Part shown: positions 44,901 to 56,464 of the stretch, piece after piece
How the letters are laid out: each line of letters opens with the position of its first letter
Numbering within the stretch: position 1 is the first letter of the stretch
Origin: Arachnomyces sp. PD_36
Lineage: Eukaryota; Ascomycota; Eurotiomycetes; Onygenales; Arachnomycetaceae
Assembly (NCBI GenBank): GCA_032988195.1
Contig: JANTQE010000006.1
Location: 248,001-312,000, forward strand
Direction of reading: 5' to 3'
DNA length: 64,000 nucleotides
Translations under genes and position numbers: made by a program
The notes under the pieces: model-generated
Told to the model about the DNA's origin: nothing
The model's database searches: none
Seen by the model: only the letters and a program-made list of their open reading frames with translations

Positions 44901-47900
44901 AACATCATCCAGGGCAAGCCAAATTTCGTCTTCAAGAGTCGGAGTGGCTGTACGGATGATAAGATCCGCATCTCTCTTCATGATGTTGTTGAGGCCATAT
45001 ATAGCTGCATCGCGCACAAGCGGATCACTCGACCGAAGTTCTTCTTGGAGCCGTCGGACATATGCTGTGAAGTCCATATGAGCGGGAGAGTAGAGGGATA
45101 GATGATCCAGACACTTGGAGCTTTCTGTCTTCAGTGCCACGTTGTCCTCGAACTGGAACTGCTTCACCAGTGTGAAGATAAGATCTCGAGTTTTCGATAT
45201 ATCCTGTAGATCAGGGCCAAGGACGTTAATCAGCGCGTCAACGCAACGGCTGACAGCCACAGGCGTGGGAAACACGGCTTCAATATTCGAAGTGGAGAGC
45301 GATTCGGCTTCCTCGTTATGTGTGTCCACAATATAAAGCTCTGCGAGCATACCAAGAGAGCTGGATACATAGGCGGAGAAAGTCAAACCAGCGGAGTCGG
45401 CGACTTTTTCCAACCCTTGAAGAGCCCAAAAGTGCACCACCGGGTGAGGATCACTGCAAAGCGACATGAGAACCCCGACTATTGTTTTCAAGTGAAACCC
45501 AGCTGCCATGCCCCCAACCTGAGAGTGGATGCAGCCTAAAGCAGCAGCGCATCCAGCGCGAGCATTAGGGTCACGGTTCTCAACAATTTTATCAACGAGA
45601 GAATTAATCTGGGTATTTGTGAACACATTCCCTGAACTATTGCACAGTCGTCCGAGTCCCTCGAACCCAACGTTGCGAACGATAGGATCATGGTTAATTG
45701 TAAATTCCTACAGAAGATAGGGGTTAGTTAACGAAGACAGTCCAAACCATACCTAGCCTACTCACCATTAAAAGTTCTTGCATTATTTTCTCAGTTGCTG
45801 AGTGCTTTAAATCCCCGGGCGCCGAGGTGGTCTCTTTGACAGCAACTTTGAGCGTGTTCAACAACGCTACTGCAATATTAACAGTCATAGCCGCTTTTCT
45901 TCCCGGGTTTCTCTGGAGACTCTGAGCAGACATAAGCGTTGCAATCTGCTCAAGACTGCTCTCCTGCACCTTGGGGCCTTGTATAGGAAGAGCAACGGAG
46001 AAGAGATTTATTGCAGCATTCACAACCTCAGTCGCAGGGGGATCCGCAAAGGAGCCGCCATCCCGGTCCCTCACAGAGTACAAAAGCAAGCTATCGTGTT
46101 CCCTTGCTCTACATATCGGGAAGTTTAACTGAAACCGTTAGATCAAGAAATAAAATGGAGAAGCTGCATGCTTACTGTATCATCAATTGCTAAGTCTTCA
46201 GATCCGAATGCCGACCATGTAAGTGATTTATCCTCCGGTCTCTGCCCATGCAGTGCCTCTCCGATATACCCCCGAACAAGACCCGTAAGTCCAAACCCAA
46301 AATTATCACCCAAATCCCATAGATTCTCAAAGTTAGTTGCCGAGTTCGAAATTGAGCTTTCCTGGGGTCTGGCGGCGATGAAGCTGGGGTCGGCAAAGGA
46401 AGAGATGGCTAAGCTGAGTAGGTTTGACTGGGAAAGCACATCCGCATGATCCAAATTGACTAGCTTCGAGAAGCATTGCAGCACACGACGGCGCACCATC
46501 GTGGAGAAGTCATGAAGTTGTAGAGTAGGAAATAAACGTTGAGAAATATCCTCCGCAGACTTCGGGCGCGGCAAATTGTCAAGGAATGCAATAGTATTCT
46601 GTAACATGGCCGCAATACGTCGAGATCCGTCCACCGTTACAAGCTTACTATTGAATTCAAGAAAGACGAGAATCGAACCCAGGGCGCATTCCCTTACATG
46701 CGCAAGAAAGCTCATTTCGAGCAAGCCGCGCTGTGATAGATTCTCTTTCCCCAGTGGCTTGGGCAGTGCATTTTTCCACAGAAGCATCAGCTGAGGAAGA
46801 TGAACTTTTGCAAAGTTGGGCCCGAGAGCCATCAATCCTCCGATTAAAATCCAGGCCACTTGAATTTGCGTGCTCGCCGTGCGAAGGTTGGAGGTACTAC
46901 TTGATTTTAATAGATCAGTAGCCTGGGAAAGCACTCGAGAGTAGACTTCAACGGACCCATAAAGGGGTTGAAGCCGCGACGTGCTCAGCATCGCAGCCAA
47001 ACCATTCGCGAACCCGACACACCGCCTTGAGGATTGCCTCGTGGTAGCCATTTGGCTTATCTCCCTGTTAACGCTGTTCATGCATATTGTAACGCAGGAT
47101 AGAAGCTGCTGAGGACAGGCTAAGGCAAAATTACGCAAGCACTGCGAGACGTGGATTTGTACGGTGTAACTTGGATGTGGTAAAACTTGGAGTAAGGCTT
47201 CCCGACAGGCATCCCCAAGAGCGCCCATAGCGGAGCCTAGGGACGATATTAAGCACGACAAGGCGCTCACGGCACTCGTAAGTGTGTATTTGCTGGGCTC
47301 TCGGCGTTCTTGGATAACCTGTGGGTAATCCTTGAGGACTCCATTAATTAGCCATCGAGCGGCATTCAATTGACTGTTTTCTCGTAGAATCTCGCGCCCG
47401 ATGGTATCCTCAAGGATATTCCTTACAAACTTCCTCGTCATCAAGAGCCGGAAGCGGTTATAAGTCACTGTCGGGTGATTCAGGAGATCAAAAAGAAGGT
47501 GGCCTGCGATGTCGACATAGTGGTCCTCCACTACCCTATCCCCCAGATTTCGGAGGATACATTTATAGCAAACTGCGATTCCGGCCCTCGCGCGATTTCC
47601 CGTGGAGCTTCGCAAATATTGTACTGAGAGCTGCCTAAAAATTTCAGACAGCGAAAACGAGAGTTGAGCCTCGGATTTCCGTTGAGATGGGGAGTCAGGC
47701 CGCTCTATTTCCTCACCATCGGCGGAGGGTTGTCTCTTAGGTTGTTTCTTTGACTTCCGCGACTTCGCAGCCGGCTCAAGCCGCGGATTGACGGAATGAG
47801 CTTTAACAAGAATAGTAGCAAGACAAGATGCCACCGCATGCCGCACAGATGGGGTAGGGCTATCGATGACCTTCCAGATCGTAGTTTTTAAATTGTCGAA

Positions 47901-48611
47901 ATCGTTTATGTTCTGAAAATAGTGTGTCGTCTTGATTAATTGCTCGAGACAGCGACTGGCGCTTATCTGGACAACAATCGCTTTATCCCCGGTGATCGCA
48001 CTTCGAGTATTTTTCCAAACGTCTTTCGCAGTGACTTCGTCGATCGGAGACCCAATGCCAACAATAACTTTCCTAATAGAGGCGTATATAGAGCTCCGGA
48101 CCCCGGTATGGTTTTGCGCAGCTTTCAGGAGCTTCACCAAGCTTGAGCATACGATGCTTGATAAGCTGAGAGCACTTTCCCCCGCCGATGCGAACACCTC
48201 CCCCAAACAGTGCGCAGCTGCATGTTTTGTCTTCAATTCCGCCTCGCTTTTCCCTGCATTGACAATCCCTAGAAGCTCGTGTATTGTATCGTAGAGCAGG
48301 CTCCTATCCCCCTTTCCAAATATCGTAGCGAAACATCTCCCCAGGTTATTGCGAATTACTCGAGTGAGTGTCGGAGAGGAAAGCGTGAGGATCTTCAGCA
48401 GTTCCTTCTTCAGGAATCCCTGCTGTGAGGATATCTGGCCCTTATCCAGCGGTAGAACATGTTGTACTAAATCCGACGTAAAGGTGAGGAGGTACAGATC
48501 TTGTTGTTCCGACGATAGGGCATGGAGCTTTGAGATATCGAGTTCGGAACGAGGAGCCGGCGTCTCTGAACTCGCAGGCTTTGAAGCTGCGACATTCTCA
48601 GAGGACGACAT
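41981..48611 (-). CDS. laa1: LAA1/HEATR5-family HEAT-repeat protein, AP-1 accessory factor
   Basis: Laa1 (HEATR5 in animals) helps the AP-1 clathrin adaptor at the trans-Golgi and endosomes. Six exons (46176-48611, 45766-46128, 44433-45707, 44149-44380, 43799-44100, 41981-43741) encode 2122 residues; yeast Laa1 is about 2014. The protein opens with SKLHALSSEQQDLYLLTFTSDLV, a family hallmark, and is built of HEAT-like helix pairs throughout, with AHCLGEVFAS and HFWALQGLEKVADSAG as recognisable parts. A Lys/Arg-rich linker lies near residue 275. About 80 residues near position 1570 are a low-complexity Lys/Gln/Glu/Asp insert. All five introns are 47-58 nt with good sites. This is the largest gene in the window and shares a promoter with the TACO1-like gene. 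Confidence 0.9.
43410..43640 (-). repeat. Lys/Gln/Glu-rich low-complexity insert in LAA1
   Basis: The coding strand repeats short units such as EEKQ, DEKHEE, EEQEAKQ and EQKHEE over about 75 codons. The same bases read in another frame on the plus strand give a long hydrophobic open frame (43319-43723), which is a by-product of the repeat. Confidence 0.85.
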
Positions 48612-48872
48612 TGAATATATATGAAATCCGGCGCAGAGTAACCCGAGAAGCTGTCTTTATAGTTGTTATTTGAATTGGAATATGTTGCTGTTTCCGCATC
48701 ATCAAATGCCCCCCTGGCGCGCACAACATCGAAACGGAGAAACACTCGGGCCGACAGGTTTGTCCGACAGCTGTGGACTCGGACGGGCATTGTTTACCAA
48801 CGCTTTCCGACGTTCAAAGACTCGAAACAAACATACTGGACTCGAAATTAAGTTATCTACTTTATATAACCT
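48612..48872. promoter_or_regulatory. Divergent promoter of LAA1 and the TACO1-like gene
   Basis: Only 261 bases separate the two starts, so core promoter elements must be shared or overlap. No specific site can be named. Confidence 0.5.
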
Positions 48873-49758
48873 ATGGCTACCGTTATAGGTCGCAGGCTCG
48901 CCCAGCGCCCCCAATTGACGAAACCGTGGGTCTGTGAAAACTGCCGGAGCTTCAGCAGCGCATCCAATCTTTTCTCCGGCCATAACAGATGGTCAACCAT
49001 TAGACATGACAAGGGAAAGAACGACAGAGCAAAGAGTAAAGAGCGGTTATGGATTACCAAAGATATAATTCAAGCATCAAAGCGTGAGCTTTATTCTCCT
49101 AAATTCTTGCTAATTCCAGGCGGATATCTAATACCTCGCAGTGTATGGACCAGACCCGAAGTTCAATCCGCGACTCGCTCTAGCTATATCCAACGCGAAA
49201 AAAGCCTCCTTACCCAAAAGTTCAATCGAAACATCCATTGCGCGTGGGCAGGGTATATCCAGCTCAGGTGCGGCTCTCGAGTCGGTGACTATCGAAGCAA
49301 TGCTTCCTCCATCCGTCGCAGCCATAATTGAATGCCAAACCGATCAGAAGGCTCGTCTATTACAAGACGTGCGACATATTATAAGAGAAATGGGCGGAAC
49401 AGTCACACCTACTAGTTATCTGTTTGAGCGGAAAGGAAAAATTGTGTTCGAAAAAGTCGAGGGGCTTAATGTGGATGATTATCTTGACCCAGCTATTGAG
49501 GCTGGTGCGCTGGACGTTACTGAAGACGAGGAAGGCCGGCTTACTGTATACACAGAGCCTACAGATACAAAGGCAGCCAGTGAAAAGCTCGCGGAATCAA
49601 CTGGTTTAAAGATTGAAAGTTGCGAAGTTGTATGGGATCCAAACAAGGATACCATGACGAAGGTGGAGGACGAGGAAGCGGCCAAGAACCTTGAGGATTT
49701 GGTTGCGGCTGTTCGAGAAGACTCGAGTGTACAAGAGATATACCTGAATGCCATCTGA
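48873..49758 (+). CDS. TACO1/YebC-family mitochondrial translation factor
   Basis: TACO1 and yeast Dpc29 help mitochondrial translation elongation, in animals notably of COX1. Exons 48873-49083 and 49142-49758 encode 275 residues. A presequence with WVCENCRSFSSAS precedes the YebC signature GHNRWSTIRHDKGKND at about residues 36-52. After the splice the core continues LYGPDPKFNPRLALAI and AKKASLPKSSIETSIARG, and the family's third domain ends ESCEVVWDPN. The WSTIRHDKG motif, length and targeting sequence agree. Its 3' end stops 21 bases before the Mis6 stop, so the two transcripts almost certainly overlap. Confidence 0.92.
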
Positions 49759-49779
49759 TGGCTACACATTTAATCATCC

Positions 49780-52180
49780 CTACTTCCTCAGCGCCTTCAT
49801 GGTGCTCCTCATCAAATAACCAATACCCTCGGAGCCCCTTTCATCGAGCCACTCCAGCGCCTTGAGTCTATACTCCTGCCAGCTTATTTTGACGCCACCC
49901 CGTTTCTCCAACTCAACTAGCGCCTTTTGTGTCACCGGCTTCCCCAACCTCACCGTCTCGAAATCTCCCTCCTCGGTTGTCGGAGTTTCGTCTTCGAAAT
50001 CCCGGAAGCATGCCGCAGAAAAGCCACATAACGCAACGTGGTGACTTAGCGAGAACATAGAAGGGATGAAATACCGCAACATATCTGTCCCCGAGCTCTC
50101 GTCGTAGCTGGCTTCCTCAGCATCGTTTAGTCGATGAACATAATCTTTCAGTGAAGCTACTGTCGTCGCAGGTATAGAGCAACCCAGTGCATTGGGGTCA
50201 TCGGTATTCAGAGCGCGATTTCTCCAGATCAAGTTACATATATCCATAATGTATCCATTAAACTGGCCAACCGTTTTAGTTGGATACAATGGATCTGGCG
50301 CAGATGGATTGTGCAAGAATGTGGACGTCAACGAGCCTTCGAAGGCGGATTTGTAGACTGCCAGTATGGAGCTGAGGATGGATATATGAGTTAACGTTTG
50401 TGTAAAGGCGATAGAGTATACAGTTTGAGGCGGAGGGATGGTGAGTCGGATGTTCGCTCGTGTTGGTGCATGGCTGTAGAGCTGGGCTACTGTGGTGTAG
50501 AACCGTAACACCGATAGATATTTTTCCGACGGTTTTGTATCAGATGTGTTTTGTAGATTAGAGGGACTTTCCAGAATAGTTAGTGATAAAAGTTCAGCAT
50601 GCTCGATTAACTGCCTTATTATGGCAAGTGCCTCTGTTGGAGACGGTGCTGGTTCTTCTGCTCGAATTGAAGTCCCCCAATGCCGAATTACGGTCGAATA
50701 ATATCGGAGAACCACGATCTTTGACTGGATCGACTGGCCGAAGATGACATTCTCCAGGAGGCTGAAATAATCCCTTCGAAGTTCCTGGTAAGGTTGAAGA
50801 GGTAGATATTCCAGAAGCCCCAGGACAGCATCCCGATTCTCCTGACCATCCCAGTATTTGAGATATTTGCGAAGAAAAGAGTCGACGGAAGATGGGATTT
50901 TCTACGCGGATATAGTTTAGTAAAGGCTCTCCCTAGCCGGTGAATAAATGAAACTCACCTTCGAATACCGAGTGAACTCCAGGGCAGCTTCAAGAACATA
51001 CTCCAATGCCCCAGGTTCTTCATCTTCCGCACTCACCGAGGCTCTATCCAGCTCATCCCCAAAGAAACCATCTAGCCAACTTTCCAGCCTTCTCGATGCA
51101 GCTTCAGACTTTGCGAGAGATAGATACTTTTGTGCCAGAGGATCTTTCAACGCCGAAACCATCTGGTTCGGCAGCTCGATCACATCAAGTCTCTGAACGA
51201 GATCATCAACGCTGCGAAGCTCTTCTAGGGAGGTGAAGTTCTCCTGGACCCTCGACGTTTGAACCTCGGGTATGATACCTTCGACTCGACTTCTCTTGAC
51301 CGCGCCTCTCCGTACGACTTGGAACGTGGAGAGATTGGAGTCCTTGGACGCGACATAATTCGCCTCTTGGACGGCCTTCATATGCGCAACCCACTCAGGA
51401 TCGGGGTGTTTGAAGAAATACGCCGCCTTTCGAGAGCTTCCTACGTTTTCCCCAACAATAATATCGGGGTAGTAGCTTTTAAAAACTCTTAGAAGGCCTT
51501 GCAGTTCTCTATCATCCTCTCCCACATTCCGCAGAAGCTCCATGAGAGCCTGAATCCTAAAAGGCTTCACATGCTTCCGTCGCGTAATTAGGGATAGAAT
51601 GTGACATAGCGGTCGCCGTAAACTAATCATATCCAAATAATTAAAAAGGACAGCATAGAGCTTCGATAAATGCGACCTGTCCTCCAGGACATCGTAAACC
51701 AGAATCAACCACCGTAGAAGCAGGGCTTGAGTCGCTGCCGGAGGTTTACTCTTGCTAGGCCCCAGGGAGCAAACAACTTTGGTAACGACATCCGGTGAGA
51801 CCTTCTCAGTAGGATAAAGGTTCTTGATCAATGAAGTCACGGAACCCTGGTCGACGTGGTTAGGCTTCGTGATGGCGTCGATGATGCGCTCCAGGATTCC
51901 GGGTGGAATCCCATGCTCGTACGCATCTGGGACGATGCTTTTGACGAGGTCTGAGACATTTGTATGTCGTTGTTTTGGAGGAACCGTACAGACTATGTAT
52001 AATCATTAGCTGATGTTCTCTTTCACGTCCGGGTAAATGAGCAGGAGTTTATACCGCTTTCAAAGTGCTCGACTGTATGCTCCAGATTTCGGAGACGGTC
52101 AATGCTTTCTATTGTTTGACGGTTAGCTATTACCATTCGAAGGGTTTCCTATAAGTCTAGGACGCGACTCTACCTTCCAT
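49780..52180 (-). CDS. mis6: Inner kinetochore protein Mis6/CENP-I
   Basis: Mis6 (Ctf3 in budding yeast) is part of the constitutive centromere network. Four exons (52174-52180, 52055-52108, 50959-51992, 49780-50901) encode 738 residues. The first exon would be only seven bases (ATGGAAG), then a 54-base exon; both junctions keep the frame and the upstream intron has a CTAAC branch site. The core matches Mis6: VSDLVKSIVPDAYEHGIPPGILERIIDAI, then LLLRWLILVYDVLEDRS and YAVLFNYLDMISLRRPLCHILSLITRRKHVKPFR. The remainder is helical with no known catalytic site. The N-terminal micro-exon is the weakest part; translation might start elsewhere. The gene lies head-to-head with the HET gene. Confidence 0.87.
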
Positions 52181-52761
52181 GATCGCAGCTAAAATTTCTT
52201 AAGTCGAGGTAGATAATTCGGTGTTTACCGGATTAGCAGTGGATGCAACACGTCCGTCCCATACTCATGAAGTTGCAAGGAGTCTACAAAGGTCAGAGGT
52301 TTGAGTGAACCCCGCAGATACCACGAATCGATTAGATTTGTTTGGCCGATAGAGGGTAAACAATGAGGGTTCAATTCAACTTCTACTTCTCGTATATCCT
52401 GAGCGTGAGGTTGGTTAGTAATATATTTACTTTGTCAAAAATTATGTCGCACATCGAGAATCAGCCTTGTCTGTCGCTGCTCGCTGCTCGAATCGTCGAT
52501 GAGCCCTGATAGTCTCTCGATCGGATCCCGTTTACCTACACTCATACCCATTCTTACGCAGAGAAGGTCAGTTGCCAACACATTCAGCCTTGCGACATGA
52601 CGCCGACGAATCGCCAATGTTCCGATTTACAGAGATATGATCTTATATACTGCAGAGGCCTCTTGGAGTCTACCTCTTAACGGCCGAAAACCTCTGAAGC
52701 TTCTCAGTCACTTACATTTTCTTCGTTAAGCTTCAAGTTCAACGACCGCTTATTGATACTC
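52181..52761. promoter_or_regulatory. Divergent promoter region of mis6 and the HET gene
   Basis: 581 bases between two starts, without a supported ORF. Confidence 0.4.
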
Positions 52762-55155
52762 ATGATGGAGGTCTCAGTTATATCTCTACAAGATTTCGTG
52801 AATGCTACTAGTACTCTTCAGCATCTAAGCGATTTCAACGAAACGGTGGATTACTTTACGTCGGAGAATGTCGAAAAATGCCTCCTTAATTGTCGGAGGC
52901 AATCTAAGACAAGGTTGTTCAAGAAAAAGTAAGCAATTTAGCACTCCGTGCAGGGTCTCTATCTACCTCCTTTCAGACCTAGCAATTAGGGACTGACGAC
53001 CATGTATGTGCATTAGGAAACTGCCCGGCGCAGTGTCCAATACGGACTATTTTGCGCTCTCAGACGTCACCGCTTCTGCCGTAAATGGGTGCCGGGGATG
53101 TAAATTCCTCGCAACTTTGATCAAAGGCGTGTTCAGCGTGTATACTTCTGAGCTCGACCTCGAAGGTGTAGCACTCAAGTGGGTAACTTCAAGTTTTGCG
53201 CTTGAGGTGGCAGAGAAATGTGGCAGAATACGGAGAATCCAGCTTTTTCATATCACAGGTATATATGCTGCTTTCTTGCTGCCCCCCGTGTCGGTTCATA
53301 TGTTAGTTTTAATGCCGAACTAGGGGCGAAGACGCGAGTTTCCGGAATGCCCGAGTCAAACTTTTTGGCTGGCAATACAGCCTTGCCACTGTCGTTTGAT
53401 CGTGCTCGTGTTTTTCTTCAGACGTGCGAAAATGAACACACTGAGTGTGAATCCGGACGCGGTGTGGCTTTGCCCAAGAGACTTCTCAATGTCAAAGAGA
53501 TTTTTTCACCGAATGGTGACGCGAAGGTGGGGATTCGGCTGGAAAAGACAGAACACAGAAAAGGCACGTATACCTGCCTCTCCCACTGCTGGGGAGATGC
53601 CAGCGAGATTCACACGCAGACAAGAGAAGCGAACATAAATGACTACTGTCGCTTCATCCCTTGGTCCGACCTACCAAACACATTTCGCGATGCAGTCATA
53701 CTCACTCGTCGTTTGGGGGTTGAGCATTTATGGATCGATTCTCTTTGTATTATTCAAGACTCCCGGTTGGACTGGGAGGTAGAATCGATCAAGATGGGCG
53801 AGATATACAGTAATAGCTACGTTACTATCGCAGCATCTGCGTCTCATCAGTCGTCAGACGGATGTTTCTCCAAGTCGATCCCAGACAGTTTTCTCCTGAT
53901 TCGGGAGACTAGTCGTCCAGATGTTTACGTCGGAGTGAGAGATTGCCAGAGGGCTGGAAAGATTACCTTGGAGAGGGATAGAGAGGAATCCTTACATGAG
54001 AACTTCCCGCTTTTCACTCGGGCGTGGGCATACCAGGAACGAATGCTCTCGAGGCGCATTTTGTTCTGCAACAAATCGGAGTTTCAGGTTGGGTGCCAGG
54101 CAGGCCTGCAGTGTGAGTGTGGTAAAATGTCGATGGCGCCTCATCTTACACCCGCGCCCAGAGGGCTGAACGTCACGAAGCTGAAAGGATTAGCGAATCT
54201 TCAGCCAGACACAGGCGGAGGTGGGTTGGGTGACCATGAGGTTGTGCCTCTCGTTTATCGCAAGTGGCTGGAAGTCGTGGCCGGCTATGCGACGCTGAGT
54301 ATTACGAAACCGTCGGATAGGCTTCCTGCTCTGTCCGCCACTGCGAGAATCATTTCCCGAAATATGGGTAGCGATTATCTGGCAGGAATTTGGCGAGCCT
54401 CCCTGATGGAAGGGTTGCTGTGGTTTGTGAAAGGGCGGCCCTCCAGACCACGGCCAGTAGCAAAAGGCTGGCGAGCACCCTCCTGGTCCTGGGCGAGTCT
54501 CGATGCCCCGGAAGGTCTAGAGTTCATGTTGCCTGGAGCGCAGTTTTCAACCTCCTTTCAAGGCAAGATAGAACATGCTGAATGTGTTTTGGCCGGGGGA
54601 AACGAACTAGGCGAAGTGAAGTCTGGCTTTATCCGTTTGAAGGCATCCCTAGGAAGCACATTCTGGAGTACGCGTTGTTCAGGCTGCTCCACGCCGACTG
54701 GAAGGAGAGGGGGTCGAGAGAAACAGTTGTATAACTGCACTCTATATACTACTCCCCCCGATGAGCCGCAAAATCTACCCTGGAAGCGGTGCGCATTCTC
54801 ACAGCCTGCATTGGACCTGCTAGGTGGGCAATTGGGCTTCCACGCTGACTGTGAGGTGGATAATTCGAAATACGGATTTTCCCGATGCATCGGAAAGGGC
54901 TCTTGTAGAATTGCGCCCTGCTATTTGCTCTATGTACACCGCATTAGCAGGACTCAAAAAAAGTTTGTAGACGACGAGAAGCGCCCGTTGTCGGACACGT
55001 TCTTGGTTTTGACAAAGGTACAGTCTCAGGAGGACACATATGAAAGAATCGCATTGGCTATGATTGGTCATAAGACTGAAGCAACAAGGAACAGGTGGTT
55101 CAGAGAAGTTTGGCCCAGCATTGTTCTTCCAGAGACAAGTATTACTCTTGTTTAA
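52762..55155 (+). CDS. HET-domain (heterokaryon incompatibility) protein
   Basis: HET-domain proteins trigger cell death or growth arrest after non-self recognition; the domain is distantly related to TIR. Three exons (52762-52928, 53017-53258, 53324-55155) encode 746 residues. A Cys pair GCRGC lies in the N-terminal region. The HET domain runs from about residue 218 to 370 with YTCLSHCWGD, a DLPNTFRDAVILTRRLGV stretch, LWIDSLCIIQDSRLDW and VTIAASASHQSSDGC. The C-terminal half carries APSWSWASLDAPEG, a common feature of these proteins, but no NACHT, WD40 or ankyrin repeats. The second intron was placed to keep the frame; its acceptor is CTAG at 53323. The partner and trigger are unknown. Confidence 0.88.
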
Positions 55156-55670
55156 GAAAGTTGGTCGGATGATGGATGATACAAGCAAGCATCAACTCTG
55201 AGAATCTGAGAATCTGAGAATTTGGGAGATTTAGTTCTCGATTTGTCTCAACGCATTCATCCAGGGGCCGGTTGTTGTTCCCCTGGAGCCCTTTGGGAAA
55301 GGAGGCGATATATAGAACAGTTGGGGCGTGACATCCGCTTTAGGGCTCGACGGATTGTCCCTGGGGTAAGATGAGGGTACGCTCAAGTAAGTCGTTGACA
55401 AGGCTCAGGAGAAGAGTTTTCGCCGACAGATGGTCGACACGAGCCACTGGGGTTCGAGTCCATGTCAATTTGTTGAAATAAGCGCACGCGGGGCATCAAC
55501 ATAGATCAAACTGGATACCCAAACCCCGCACCATAAGCATAGGGGTTGTTAGATTTTGGAAGCGTTGCCAATCTTGTAGCCGGTCACCCTTTTGTGGGAT
55601 AATGGTTTACAACCCAAGAGGCACATAATTCAATCCTCAGTCCTATCCAAGCTCTTCTAACTCGCGCGCC
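55156..55670. other. HET 3' flank and promoter of the small Rossmann-like gene
   Basis: 515 bases without a supported ORF. A short tandem repeat of GAGAATCT (three copies) sits at about 55199-55222. Confidence 0.5.
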
Positions 55671-56171
55671 ATGTCTCCAAACCCCGAGGCACCACACATC
55701 AAGAGTTCCCCAGGGGTAGCATTCATATCCGGCCCCATCGACACCGGGCCCGATTCCATCTACTTCAAAACGCACTACATCCCCCTGATAAACAACGCAA
55801 TCACCGCCGGCCACAACTTCGTAATCGGACCCATCCCAGGCGTCGATGCCAACGCCCTAGATTACCTCCTCTCCTACCCCATCTCTCCAACTCGAATAAC
55901 CATCTTCATGACACCCGGGGAAAACCATGCGTGGGGTGACGAGTTTCGAAGACGAGGGGTAAATACTCACGTTCTTGAGGATTTGACGGCTACGACTAGG
56001 ATGCGGGATGCAGAGATGACGAGGATGAGTGATTATGATATTTTACGGTGTAGGACGGAAGAGGAGGCGAGGGAGTTTTATGGGAAGATGTATAGGAGTG
56101 GGTATTTGACTAATACGGAGAGGAATTGGAGGAGGAGAAGAGGAATAGATGAGACTGCGGTGCTCGGTTAG
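55671..56171 (+). CDS. Small Rossmann-like protein, function unknown
   Basis: A single exon of 166 residues. The N-terminal 90 residues look like a Rossmann-type alpha/beta fold: a first strand VAFISGPIDTG ending in a Gly-rich turn, a helix HYIPLINNAITAGH, a second strand FVIGPIPGVDANALDYLL and a third strand ITIFMTPGEN. The pattern strand, GPxD, helix, GVDxxA recalls SLOG and nucleoside 2-deoxyribosyltransferase-like folds, but no catalytic Glu can be assigned. The C-terminus is basic (WRRRRG). Codon third positions change sharply midway: the first half is rich in C, the second in G and A. I do not recognise a named family. It follows the HET gene on the same strand. Confidence 0.7.
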   Translation: MSPNPEAPHIKSSPGVAFISGPIDTGPDSIYFKTHYIPLINNAITAGHNFVIGPIPGVDANALDYLLSYPISPTRITIFMTPGENHAWGDEFRRRGVNTHVLEDLTATTRMRDAEMTRMSDYDILRCRTEEEAREFYGKMYRSGYLTNTERNWRRRRGIDETAVLG

Positions 56172-56464
56172 AGAGAGATTGGGAATTTTTTTGCACTCAT
56201 AACATTAATTTTAAGACATGATTTTTACTGCTATTACGATGAAAAGATTACTGATTGAAGAACGAAGTGTTTCGATGTCTGTCATACTTCACTTCTTTTC
56301 TGTTACGTGCTTACTTCTGCAAATCGCGATTTTCGTCAGATCTAACGAGTCGTAAAAACCATATATTATTGAATTTTAATATCTTGATCACCAGTACCTC
56401 CCGCATCATACAATAGAGAAGACATGATGTGGATGGCCAAGGAAATGAATCAATAAAAAAGAGA

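Noticed and set aside
46665..46690. Reverse B-box-like string
   Set aside because: It lies inside a LAA1 exon, codes for conserved-looking residues and has no cloverleaf around it.
55199..55222. GAGAATCT three-copy repeat as a regulatory element
   Set aside because: It is short and lies in a 3' flank; simple slippage explains it.
55380..55480. Possible tRNA B-box (GGTTCGAGTCC near 55449)
   Set aside because: No matching A-box, acceptor stem or T-stem pairing could be built around it.
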